A DNA stretch of 11,462 bases from Candidatus Aminicenantes bacterium UBA4085 (GCA_002383325.1 DFYJ01000099.1:3518-14979); one strand, 5' to 3'. Numbered from the stretch's first letter, positions 1-6,332 are shown. Numbers and translations are program-made. Notes: generated by a model not told the origin, from the letters alone.

Positions 1-3
1 ACT

Positions 4-17
4 GGGGGCTTGCCCCC
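4..17. other. GC-rich hairpin upstream of rmlB
   Basis: Five G (4-8) and five C (13-17) flank CTTG, giving a compact stem with a tetraloop about 30 bases before the rmlB start. No T-run follows, so it is not a clear intrinsic terminator. It may be the end of an upstream gene outside the window or a leader structure. Confidence 0.35.
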
Positions 18-48
18 GGCCTGAAACACGGATAGGGAGGCGGCGAGA

Positions 49-1059
49 ATGACTATGCTCGTCACCGGCGGCGCGGGATTCATCGGCAGCAACTTCATCC
101 GCTTCATGCTCGATCGCCACGACGGTCTGCGCATCGTCAATCTGGACAAGCTGACCTACGCCGGCAACCTGGACAACTTGGCCGACATCGGCTGCGACCC
201 GCGCTACGAGTTCGTGCGCGGCGATATCCGCGACGCGGCGCTGGTGGCGGGCATCCTGGAGCACGTCCAGGGCGTGGTCCATTTTGCGGCCGAGACGCAT
301 GTGGACAGGTCCATTGTCAGCGGCGGCGAGTTCGTGCTGACCGACGTGCACGGCACGTACACCCTCCTGGAAGCGGTGCGCAGCCGGCCCGAGATCGAAT
401 TCTTCCTCCACGTTTCGACGGACGAGGTCTACGGAAGCCGGGATCGGGGCTTCTTCAAGGAGACTGCCGCGCTCAACCCGTCCTCGCCCTACTCAGCCAG
501 CAAGGTCGGGGCCGACCGGCTGGCCCACGCCTTCCATGTCACCTACGGCACGCCGGCGCTGATCGTGCGGCCGAGCAACAACTACGGGCCGTTCCAGTAT
601 CCCGAAAAGTTCATCCCGCTGTTCACGACCAACGCCATGGAGGATAAGCCGCTGCCGCTGTATGGCAAAGGGCGCAACGTGCGCGATTGGCTGCACGTGG
701 AGGACAACTGCCGGGCCATCGAGACGGTCATCCGGCGGGGCGAGGCGGGCCAGGCCTACAACGTCGGGGCCAACGACGAGCGTTTCAACATCGACGTGGC
801 CAAGCGGATCGTCGGGCTGCTGGGCAAGCCGGCCGGCCTGATCAAGTTCGTCCCCGACCGGCTGGGGCACGACCGGCGCTATGCCGTGGATTGCGCCAAG
901 CTGAAGGGGCTGGGGTGGAAGCGGGAGGTCGACTTCGAGAAGGGGCTGGAGGCGACCGTCCGCTGGTACGTCGACAATCGCGACTGGTGGCTCAAGATCA
1001 AGGAAAAGAGCGCCGAGTACAAGGCATTTTACGAGAACTACTATAAAGACCGGAAGTGA
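49..1059 (+). CDS. rmlB: dTDP-glucose 4,6-dehydratase
   Basis: This cytoplasmic enzyme converts dTDP-glucose to dTDP-4-keto-6-deoxyglucose, the second step of dTDP-rhamnose and many deoxysugar pathways. The 336-residue product has the family length. It shows the N-terminal NAD-binding motif TGGAGFIG (residues 6-13), the AAETHVDRSI block (80-89), the catalytic segment STDEVYG (123-129, with the Thr-Asp-Glu triad of dehydratases) and YSASK (148-152, catalytic Tyr148 and Lys152). RNVRDWLHVEDN (209-220) is a further RmlB signature. The start at 49 follows an AGGGAGG ribosome site (34-40) with 8-nt spacing; the in-frame ATG at 55 would be spaced too far. An open frame ending in TGA at 50-52 would overlap this start as ATGA, so coupling to an upstream gene is possible but unproven. 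No rmlA, rmlC or rmlD lies in the window. The gene converges with the next one and ends 5 nt before a palindromic element. Confidence 0.95.
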   Translation: MTMLVTGGAGFIGSNFIRFMLDRHDGLRIVNLDKLTYAGNLDNLADIGCDPRYEFVRGDIRDAALVAGILEHVQGVVHFAAETHVDRSIVSGGEFVLTDVHGTYTLLEAVRSRPEIEFFLHVSTDEVYGSRDRGFFKETAALNPSSPYSASKVGADRLAHAFHVTYGTPALIVRPSNNYGPFQYPEKFIPLFTTNAMEDKPLPLYGKGRNVRDWLHVEDNCRAIETVIRRGEAGQAYNVGANDERFNIDVAKRIVGLLGKPAGLIKFVPDRLGHDRRYAVDCAKLKGLGWKREVDFEKGLEATVRWYVDNRDWWLKIKEKSAEYKAFYENYYKDRK

Positions 1060-1064
1060 CCAGT

Positions 1065-1242
1065 AGGGGTCAGGTCTCAACATTCAACATTTCTGCCAAC
1101 CCCGGTTGACGGTCTGGATAAATCGGCCCATCAGCTTCTTTACGGATCGCTAGGTAGCGCTATCTCTGGTGTTTATAATGTCGATGATGGCCCAGGCGCG
1201 GAAACGAGCCAGAGAAATGTTGAATGTTGAGACCTGACCCCT
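1065..1242. repeat. Miniature inverted-repeat element A (178 bp)
   Basis: A perfect 30-bp inverted repeat (1065-1094 and 1213-1242) encloses 118 bp. Each arm reads, from the outside, GGGGTCAGGTCT, then CAACATT twice in tandem, then TCT. The same core ends the transposase element at 3410-4769, so this is most likely a non-autonomous copy mobilised by a related transposase. A 5-bp hairpin (1148-1152 with 1155-1159) lies exactly at the centre of the element. There is no target-site duplication, as expected for the IS200/IS605 group. It fills the gap between the convergent rmlB and SDR genes and could fold into a long stem in transcripts from either side. Confidence 0.85.
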
Positions 1243-1244
1243 GA

Positions 1245-2243
1245 TTAAACGCGGGCCCGCCAGTAGTCGAGGATGTCGCGCAGGGTCTGATCCAGCGGGA
1301 CGCGCGGCGTCCAGCCCGTGGCTTCACGCAGCTTGCCGTTGGCGCCGGCTAAGTACGGGATGTCGACCTTGCGGATGCGGGTGGGGTCGACCGCGTAGGC
1401 GATCTTGCGGCGCGAATAGGACAGCAGCTTCTTCAGGATCCATTCCAGGCTGACGGCGCGGCCGGAACAGACGTTGTAGACTTCGCCCGCCTTTCCCTTG
1501 GCCATGAGCATGGCGTAGGCGCGGACGACGTCGCGGACATCGGAGTAGTCGCGGCGCAGGGCCAGGTTGCCGACCCGGATGACGGGCTTGGCGGATGACG
1601 CGGGGGCGTCGTCGTGGGCCTTGTACTTCTCGATGAGGGCGATCTGGCGGGCCCAATCCGAGCAGACGAAATCGGCCGTCTGCCCCGGTCCTGTGTGCGG
1701 GAAGGGGCGGGCGGCGATGATCGGCAGCCTCTCCCGCAGGGCATAGAACTCGCCCAGCAGCTCGCCGCTGACCTTGGTGAAAGCGTAGGGGCTGACCACC
1801 CCGCCCCGGTCCCGCTCGCGGCACGGTCGGCGGAGCGGCGTCAGAAAGCCGTAGACGTCCGAGGAGCTGACGAACAGGATGCGGGCCCGCGGGGTATGGC
1901 GGAGGGCGGACTCGTAGAGGTTGAAGGTCCCACGCAGATTGGTGTCGAAGGTCTCGGCCCGCTTCTCCCAGGACAGGCGGACCTGGGACAGCGCCGCCAG
2001 ATGGTAGATCCGGGCCGGGCGGATGGAGGCGACGGCTTTGTCGACGGCGTCAGCGTCGCGCAGGTCGAGATGGACGAGGCGAACGTTCGGCTGGACCCGG
2101 CAGAGGTCGGCGCACGACTCGGGGCGCTCGGGGAAGCAGGAGCCGAAGATCTCGGCCGAGGCGCCCCGCTCGTTGAGCCGGGACACGAGGTGGCGGCCGA
2201 CAAATCCTGTGGCTCCGGTGATGAATATTCGCTGGGATGACAT
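1245..2243 (-). CDS. GDP-4-keto-6-deoxymannose reductase-like extended SDR (Rmd family)
   Basis: Probable NAD(P)-dependent reductase making GDP-D-rhamnose from GDP-4-keto-6-deoxy-mannose in the cytoplasm. The 332-residue product has the nucleotide motif GATGFVG (10-16), the active-site strand SSSDVYG (126-132), YAFTK (Tyr153, Lys157) and a late block with RVGN and RRDYSDVRD (about 224-238), as in known Rmd proteins. In the substrate loop RPFPHTGPGQ, Pro replaces the Asn usually seen in RPFNHIGPGQ. A start at 2255 would add four residues (MRIA). I prefer the ATG at 2243 because MSSQRIFITG aligns with the family start and a weak GGAT precedes it; neither start has a strong ribosome site. The next gene upstream on the same strand is a paralog, 195 nt away with element B between. 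The stop codon is 3 nt from the CCCC end of element A. A related deoxysugar epimerase or reductase remains possible. Confidence 0.8.
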   Translation of the reverse strand: MSSQRIFITGATGFVGRHLVSRLNERGASAEIFGSCFPERPESCADLCRVQPNVRLVHLDLRDADAVDKAVASIRPARIYHLAALSQVRLSWEKRAETFDTNLRGTFNLYESALRHTPRARILFVSSSDVYGFLTPLRRPCRERDRGGVVSPYAFTKVSGELLGEFYALRERLPIIAARPFPHTGPGQTADFVCSDWARQIALIEKYKAHDDAPASSAKPVIRVGNLALRRDYSDVRDVVRAYAMLMAKGKAGEVYNVCSGRAVSLEWILKKLLSYSRRKIAYAVDPTRIRKVDIPYLAGANGKLREATGWTPRVPLDQTLRDILDYWRARV

Positions 2244-2290
2244 GGCTATCCGCATCTTACGACGCTGCCCAGACCGGAATTCTTCCCATA

Positions 2291-2307
2291 GGGGCCAGGC
2301 CTAGATA
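2291..2307. repeat. Possible eroded left end of element B
   Basis: GGGGCCAGGCCT (2291-2302) differs from the family core GGGGTCAGGTCT at two positions, both T to C, and lies 144 nt from the intact opposite-facing end at 2435. That spacing fits a small element like A. The sequence beyond the core has diverged, so the pairing is tentative. Confidence 0.35.
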
Positions 2308-2404
2308 GGGCATCCATCCCCGGAGAGGAAGTATCCCGCAAAGGGGATTCAGCCTTTCTCATGCTGTCTCGTCGTCATTCGCGGCGTTTTTTTCGCCTGA
2401 TGTG

Positions 2405-2435
2405 TTGGAAATGTCAAATGTCAAGACCTGACCCC
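2405..2435 (-). repeat. Terminal repeat of element B
   Basis: Read on the minus strand, this is GGGGTCAGGTCT (2435-2424), then TGACATT twice in tandem (2423-2417 and 2416-2410), then TCC. It has the same architecture as the ends of elements A, C and D but its own 7-mer. It ends 3 nt after the stop codon of the downstream-facing SDR gene at 2439, the same distance as element A keeps from the paralogous gene. No intact partner arm is present; the best candidate is the eroded core at 2291. Confidence 0.75.
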
Positions 2436-2438
2436 TTC

Positions 2439-3395
2439 TTAAACGCGCTCGCGCCAGTAGTCCAGAAGATCGAGCAGGGTCTTGGCAAACGGGATGACCG
2501 GCTCCCAGCCCGTCTGCTTGCGGAACTTTGACGGGTCGGCCTGCAGGATCTGGACATCGCTCGGCCGCAGGCGGTCCGGGTCGACCTTGACCTCAACCTT
2601 GACCTTGGTCAGCCCCAGCAGCATCTCCAGCAGCTGGTGCATGGAGATCGTGCCGCCGGTGCCGACGTTGTAGACGTCGCCGTCCTCGCCCCTCTCGGTC
2701 GCCAGCCAGTAGGCCTTGACCATGTCGCGCACGTCGGTGAAGTCGCGCTTGGCGTCCAGGTTGCCGACGTGGATGACCGGCTCGCGCAGGCCTTTCTCGA
2801 TCTGGGCCAGCTGCTTGGCGAAGTTGGAGGTGACGAAGACGTCGCCGCGGCGCGGGCCGGTGTGGTTGAAGCCGCGGGTCCGGATGGCCCGCAGGCCGTA
2901 GCTCTTGAAATACTGGTAGCCGAGCAGGTCCTGGGCCACCTTGGAGACGGCGTAGGGCGAAAGCGGCCGCAGCGGGTTGGTCTCCTTCATCGGGACCTCG
3001 TCGGCGAAGACCATGCCGTACTCCTCGCTGGAACCGGCGATCTGGATGCGGGGATTGAGCTTGAGGTCCAGGAGGGCCTCGAAGAGGTTGATCTGGCCGA
3101 CGGAGTTGATCTGGAAGGTCTCGGCCGGCAGCCGCCAGGAGGTGGGCACGAAGCTCTGGGCGGCCAGGTGAAAGATCTTGTCGGGGCGGGCGGCCTGGAG
3201 GGCTTTTTTGAGAGAGACCATGTCCTTGAGGTCGGCCTCGTGAAGCTCGATCTTGCCCGCCAGGTGGGCGATGTTGTCCATGCGGCTGCGCCAGCGGACG
3301 ATGCCGTGGACGCGGGCGCCAGGGTGCTCGGCCAGGATGTATTCGGCCAGGTGGCTGCCGGCGAATCCGGTGATGCCGGTGATGAGGACGTTCAT
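2439..3395 (-). CDS. GDP-mannose 4,6-dehydratase / RMD-like extended SDR
   Basis: A cytoplasmic enzyme of GDP-deoxysugar synthesis. The 318-residue product has GITGFAG (7-13) for the dinucleotide, HLAAQSFVPTSW (76-87), GSSEEYGM (121-128), YAVSK (Tyr148, Lys152), GFNHTGPRRGDVFVT (175-189) and GNLDAKRDFTDVRD (211-224). GNLDAKRD and the Arg-rich VRWRSRMDNI segment recall Gmd, while GSSEEYG with the overall length (Gmd is usually 340-370 residues) recalls the Aneurinibacillus-type RMD, which I recall as having both activities. Next to an Rmd-like paralog, it would logically supply the dehydratase step, but this is inference. The start at 3395 follows GGGAGGG (3400-3406) with a 4-nt spacer; an overlapping ATG at 3399 is in another frame. 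Its 5' end is only 14 nt from the transposase element, so its present promoter is probably inside that element. Confidence 0.82.
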   Translation of the reverse strand: MNVLITGITGFAGSHLAEYILAEHPGARVHGIVRWRSRMDNIAHLAGKIELHEADLKDMVSLKKALQAARPDKIFHLAAQSFVPTSWRLPAETFQINSVGQINLFEALLDLKLNPRIQIAGSSEEYGMVFADEVPMKETNPLRPLSPYAVSKVAQDLLGYQYFKSYGLRAIRTRGFNHTGPRRGDVFVTSNFAKQLAQIEKGLREPVIHVGNLDAKRDFTDVRDMVKAYWLATERGEDGDVYNVGTGGTISMHQLLEMLLGLTKVKVEVKVDPDRLRPSDVQILQADPSKFRKQTGWEPVIPFAKTLLDLLDYWRERV

Positions 3396-3399
3396 GCAT

Positions 3400-3406
3400 C
3401 CCTCCC
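3400..3406 (-). promoter_or_regulatory. Ribosome binding site of the SDR gene at 3395
   Basis: GGGAGGG on the minus strand, 4 nt before the ATG. It is wedged between the start codon and the left end of the transposase element at 3410, so the insertion spared the translation signal but separated it from any original promoter. Confidence 0.7.
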
Positions 3407-3429
3407 TTGGGGGTCAGGTCTTAAGATTC

Positions 3430-3458
3430 AAGATATCTCGTAAAATATTTCTTATCAA
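3430..3458 (-). promoter_or_regulatory. Candidate outward-facing promoter at the left end of element C
   Basis: On the minus strand, TTGATA (3458-3453) and TATCTT (3435-3430) are separated by exactly 17 nt. They match the sigma-70 boxes at 5 of 6 and 4 of 6 positions. Transcription would start near 3423, inside the terminal repeat, and give the SDR gene at 3395 a leader of about 28 nt with its ribosome site. The minus 10 box overlaps the second 7-mer of the terminal repeat. Confidence 0.45.
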
Positions 3459-3564
3459 TAGATAGCGCCACGTCCGATGCCCTCTGATTAGAAGAAACGG
3501 TGATTAAGATACCATAACCGTCCTCCGCGGCAAAACGCATCCGGCTTTCCTCGACCCGGCCGAT

Positions 3565-3580
3565 GAGAATTTTCATTCTC
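3565..3580 (+). other. Hairpin in the transposase leader
   Basis: GAGAAT (3565-3570) and ATTCTC (3575-3580) form a perfect 6-bp stem with a TTTC loop, 40 nt before the transposase start. It could limit expression or be a recognition structure. It also covers an upstream in-frame ATG at 3563, which argues against that start. Confidence 0.4.
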
Positions 3581-3608
3581 CAAGCCGTCCCCTTACACAG
3601 AGGGCCAT

Positions 3609-3613
3609 GGAGG
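3609..3613 (+). promoter_or_regulatory. Ribosome binding site that sets the transposase start
   Basis: GGAGG with a 6-nt spacer to the ATG at 3620. The upstream ATG at 3563 has no such site. Confidence 0.75.
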
Positions 3614-3619
3614 TTCGAA

Positions 3620-4765
3620 ATGGCACGCCCTCTTCGCATCCAATACCACGGTGCTTCGTACCACATCACGTGCCGCGGCATCCGGAAAGATCCGATCTTC
3701 TTCGCCGATCGCGACCGCCGGGAATTCATCGACAAGATGAATGAGATGGCGGTTAAATACGCTTTCATCCTCTACGCTTATTGCCTGATGCCCAATCACT
3801 ATCACCTTTTTCTCAAGACTCCGCTGGCCAACCTCTCCGAGGGCATCCACCAGTTGAACGCCGCCTACGCGAACTGGCTCAAGAGCAAGCGGAAGCTCGT
3901 CGGCCATATCTTCCAGGGGCGTTTCAAGTCCATCCTGGTTGAGGAAGAGACGTATGCCGTCAACCTATCCCTTTACATCCACCTCAATCCCTGCCGGTGG
4001 CGGCTGGCCAAGCGCCCCGAAGACTACGCCTGGAGCAGCTGTCGCGACTATCTCGGCCTGCGCGGACTGCTGACGCCGACCCTTAGCCCTGACCGGGTGC
4101 TGTCTCTATTTAGCGACGACATCGAACCGGCCCGCCGGCGCTATCGCGAGCTGCTGATCGAGCGTCGCGACATGGATGATCCCCTGAAGGAGTCATTTCG
4201 GCGCATCGCTCTTGGAAGCCCGTCGTTTATCGACAAGATTCGTAAGATCGTCAATGAGAGAGCCTCCATCGCACGCGCCAGGGAGCATTCGGCCCGCGAT
4301 ATCGGCGCCTGCAGGGCGATCTCCCCGGCCCGGGTTTTTGAAGCCGTTTCGGCCGTCACCGGCTGCTCCGTCCAGGAGATCCTGGGGAAGAGGAGAGGCC
4401 GACCGTGGCGCCCGATGGGCATGTACCTGGTTAAAAAGCACTGCGCCATCGGGCTTCGGAAGGCGGGCGAGATATGGGGGGTCGATTACGCCGTGATCAG
4501 CTTCAACGCCGGACGTTTTGCGGAGGCGCGGGCCTCGAACGCGGAGCTGGCCGCCACGGTTGATTCGATCGAGACCCGAATCGCGCAGCTGCGCGAAGCG
4601 GATGTTGCGTCAAGGGCGAGCGGGACAGCAGAGCCGGCAGTCGGATCCTCCCCAGAGCCCGGCGCTGGATCGGCGCCCCCGGCCGCTTCTGGACCCGCGG
4701 ATAAGCCAGGATCGCGGATCTCCCGGCCCGGCAATAAAGGAGATAACTTGAATCTTAAGACCTGA
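3620..4765 (+). CDS. REP-associated tyrosine transposase (Y1, HUH) with DnaA-like C-terminal domain
   Basis: A single-strand DNA transposase of the IS200/IS605-like RAYT group. Residues 1-145 form the Y1 domain: MARPLRIQYHGASYHIT at the start, the HUH metal site at PNHYHLF (His60, His62), GRFKSILV (100-107), and TYAVNLSLYIHLNP (111-124), in which Tyr112 is the likely catalytic tyrosine by position. Residues 232-300 resemble DnaA domain IV, a double-strand DNA binding helix-turn-helix: SPARVFEAVSAVTGCSVQEI, then GKRRGRPWRPMGMYLVKK, then GVDYAVISFNAGRF. After about residue 325 comes an Ala/Pro/Gly/Ser-rich tail. The last residues NLNLKT and the stop codon are encoded by the right terminal repeat, so the gene and element ends overlap. 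The start at 3620 is set by GGAGG. The open frame from 3563 would add 19 residues unlike the family. The gene converges on purF with a 13-nt gap. It appears intact and possibly active. Confidence 0.9.
   Translation: MARPLRIQYHGASYHITCRGIRKDPIFFADRDRREFIDKMNEMAVKYAFILYAYCLMPNHYHLFLKTPLANLSEGIHQLNAAYANWLKSKRKLVGHIFQGRFKSILVEEETYAVNLSLYIHLNPCRWRLAKRPEDYAWSSCRDYLGLRGLLTPTLSPDRVLSLFSDDIEPARRRYRELLIERRDMDDPLKESFRRIALGSPSFIDKIRKIVNERASIARAREHSARDIGACRAISPARVFEAVSAVTGCSVQEILGKRRGRPWRPMGMYLVKKHCAIGLRKAGEIWGVDYAVISFNAGRFAEARASNAELAATVDSIETRIAQLREADVASRASGTAEPAVGSSPEPGAGSAPPAASGPADKPGSRISRPGNKGDNLNLKT
4695..4717 (+). other. Subterminal hairpin near the right end of element C
   Basis: CCGCGGAT (4695-4702) pairs with ATCGCGG (4711-4717), leaving one bulged G and an 8-nt loop. 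It lies 52 nt inside the right tip, within the codons of the transposase tail. Subterminal hairpins are typical recognition structures for IS200/IS605 and REP enzymes, but no equivalent was found at the left end. Confidence 0.3.
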
Positions 4766-4778
4766 CCCCTAACGGACC

Positions 4779-6251
4779 CTAATGGATCGGCAGGGGCAGC
4801 TGGGCGGCGCCGGAAGCCGTGCGCTCCTTCTCGATCCGGTCCAGCATCTCCTGGGTCACATCGCCCGTGACGTAGTCCCCGTCGAAGCAGGCGGCGCAAA
4901 AGTGGCCCAGGGCCGGGTTCTCCATCCGCACGGCCTTCTTCAGGTTGTCGAGCGTCTGGTAGATGACCCGGTCGGCGTCCAGGAACTGGGCGATCTGCTC
5001 CAGGCTGCGGTCGCGGGCCAGGAACTCGGTCCGGGTCTGCATGTCGATGCCGTAGACGCAGGGGAAGCGAAGCGGAGGGGACGTCACCGCGAAATAGACG
5101 TGCTTGGCCCCGCACTCCCGGACCATCTCGACAATGGCCTGCGAGGTGGTGCCGCGGACGATGCTGTCGTCGACCAGCAGGATGTCGCGGTCCTTGAACT
5201 CGCTGGCGATGGTGTTCAGCTTGACCCGGACGCTGTGCTTGCGCTTCTGCTGGTCCGGCATGATGAAGGTGCGGCCGATGTAGCGATTTTTGACCAGGGC
5301 CTCGCGGTAGGGCAGGTCCAGCGAGCGGGCGATCTCGATGGCCGCATCGCGCGACGAGTCGGGCACCGGGACGACCACATCGATATGGAGGCCTTGCTTG
5401 CGGATGTCCTCGGCCAGCAGCTGCCCCAGGCGCATGCGGACGTGGTAGACGACGGTCCCCTCGATGATGGCGTCGGGGCGGGCGAAGTAGACCCACTCGA
5501 AGAGGCAGGGCGCGTGGGTCTTGCTGGACAGCTGGGCGGTGTGGACCTTGCGGCTGCTGTCGATGAAGACGGCCTCCCCGGCCCCGACTTCGCGGAGGTC
5601 CTGGAAGCCCATCAGGTTGAGCGAGACCGTCTCCGAGGCGAAGGCGAACTCGGGCAGGCCCAGGCCGTCGCGCCGGCTCCAGACCAGGGGCTTGATGCCG
5701 TAGGGGTCGCGGAAGGCGACCATCCCCTGCCCGGCGATGTAGGCGATCACGGAGTAGCTGCCGACCACAGCCCCGAAGACGCGGCGCACGGCGTCGAAGA
5801 CCTGCTCCGGCCGCAGAGCGCCGTTGGCCTGCTCCTCCAGGGACTGGGCGAAGACGTTGAGGATGCTCTCGACGTCGTTATCGGAGTTGAGCAGGCGTCG
5901 GTGGTCCCGGGACAGCGACTGGCGCAGCTCGGCGTAGTTCACGACATTGCCGTTGTGGGCCATGATGATCCCGAAGGGGGCGTTCAGCTGGAACGGCTGA
6001 GCGTCCTCGCCACGGCCGCCGCCGACGGTCGGGTAGCGGGTGTGGCCGATGCCGATAGGCCCGCTCAGACGGGCGGCATGGTCCTCCCGGAAGATGTCCC
6101 GGGCCAGGCCGTTGCCCTTCTTGGTGTGAAAACGGCCGTCATAAGTGGTGATGCCGGCCGCGTCCTGGCCCCGGTGCTGAATCCCCATGAGCCCCTGGTG
6201 GAGGTAGGGAAAAGCCGGTTCGTTGACCCAGACTCCGATGACGCCGCACAT
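4779..6251 (-). CDS. purF: Amidophosphoribosyltransferase (glutamine PRPP amidotransferase)
   Basis: Catalyses the committed step of purine synthesis: PRPP plus glutamine gives 5-phosphoribosylamine. The 490-residue product begins MCGVIGVW, so Cys2 is the glutaminase nucleophile once Met1 is removed. GIQHRGQDAAG (23-33), the conserved Arg of GHTRYPT (69-75) and AHNGNVVN (98-105) complete the class II glutaminase domain. The phosphoribosyltransferase domain has the PRPP motif DILLVDDSIVRGTTS (356-370). Cys249, Cys398, Cys452 and Cys455 match the four 4Fe-4S ligands of the Bacillus-type enzyme. Unlike the Bacillus enzyme there is no N-terminal propeptide: no in-frame start codon is seen in the 35 nt upstream. 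The ribosome site is weak (GGAG, about 11 nt away). An extended minus 10 promoter lies upstream. The gene is divergent from the GTPase operon and its 3' end abuts element C. No other pur gene is nearby. Confidence 0.96.
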   Translation of the reverse strand: MCGVIGVWVNEPAFPYLHQGLMGIQHRGQDAAGITTYDGRFHTKKGNGLARDIFREDHAARLSGPIGIGHTRYPTVGGGRGEDAQPFQLNAPFGIIMAHNGNVVNYAELRQSLSRDHRRLLNSDNDVESILNVFAQSLEEQANGALRPEQVFDAVRRVFGAVVGSYSVIAYIAGQGMVAFRDPYGIKPLVWSRRDGLGLPEFAFASETVSLNLMGFQDLREVGAGEAVFIDSSRKVHTAQLSSKTHAPCLFEWVYFARPDAIIEGTVVYHVRMRLGQLLAEDIRKQGLHIDVVVPVPDSSRDAAIEIARSLDLPYREALVKNRYIGRTFIMPDQQKRKHSVRVKLNTIASEFKDRDILLVDDSIVRGTTSQAIVEMVRECGAKHVYFAVTSPPLRFPCVYGIDMQTRTEFLARDRSLEQIAQFLDADRVIYQTLDNLKKAVRMENPALGHFCAACFDGDYVTGDVTQEMLDRIEKERTASGAAQLPLPIH

Positions 6252-6293
6252 GGTGTGATGGTCTCCGCACGCAAGAGAGAGTGAGGACGCTGG

Positions 6294-6302
6294 ATTATAG
6301 CA
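6294..6302 (-). promoter_or_regulatory. Candidate extended minus 10 promoter of purF
   Basis: On the minus strand the sequence is TGCTATAAT, a perfect TGnTATAAT extended minus 10 box. No good minus 35 box is visible, which this promoter type tolerates. Transcription would start near 6287, giving a leader of about 36 nt. Element D begins about 30 nt upstream of the box. Confidence 0.55.
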
Positions 6303-6332
6303 TATTTCGCCCCGCCCGGTACCCCAAGCGTA

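Larger units (their letters stand above)
3410..4769 (+). mobile_element. REP/IS200-like element C with terminal inverted repeats
   Basis: A 1360-bp element bounded by a perfect 23-bp inverted repeat (3410-3432 and 4747-4769). Each end reads GGGGTCAGGTCT, then TAAGATT, then a second related 7-mer (CAAGATA at left, CAAGTTA at right), then TCT. It carries one gene, a Y1 HUH transposase. The left 170 bp is AT-richer than the host and non-coding. No target-site duplication is visible, as expected for single-strand transposition by this enzyme group. The right end lies 9 nt from the purF stop codon and the left end 14 nt from the SDR start codon, so it fills the whole gap between those genes. Confidence 0.85.

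Noticed and set aside
1..52. Possible 3' ends of upstream genes (TGA at 22-24 or at 50-52)
   Set aside because: Too little sequence to tell which frame, if either, is coding.
1095..1212. Peptide-like readings of the interior of element A on the minus strand, broken by an in-frame TAG
   Set aside because: Only about 20 codons on each side of the stop and no recognised homology; not distinguishable from chance without a database search.
2383..2397. GGCG, seven T, CGCC as an intrinsic terminator between the two SDR genes
   Set aside because: The T-run is in the loop of a 4-bp stem rather than after it, so it lacks terminator geometry on both strands.
3421..3576. 51-codon minus-strand frame in the left part of element C, ending in the terminal repeat
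   Set aside because: The predicted peptide looks reasonable, but the only GGAG is 1-2 nt from the ATG, no family is recognised, and the region contains the candidate outward promoter. AT-rich end sequence can give such a frame by chance.
3563..3619. Upstream ATG extending the transposase by 19 residues
   Set aside because: No ribosome site, it overlaps a hairpin, and the added residues do not resemble the family start, while the ATG at 3620 has GGAGG at 6 nt.
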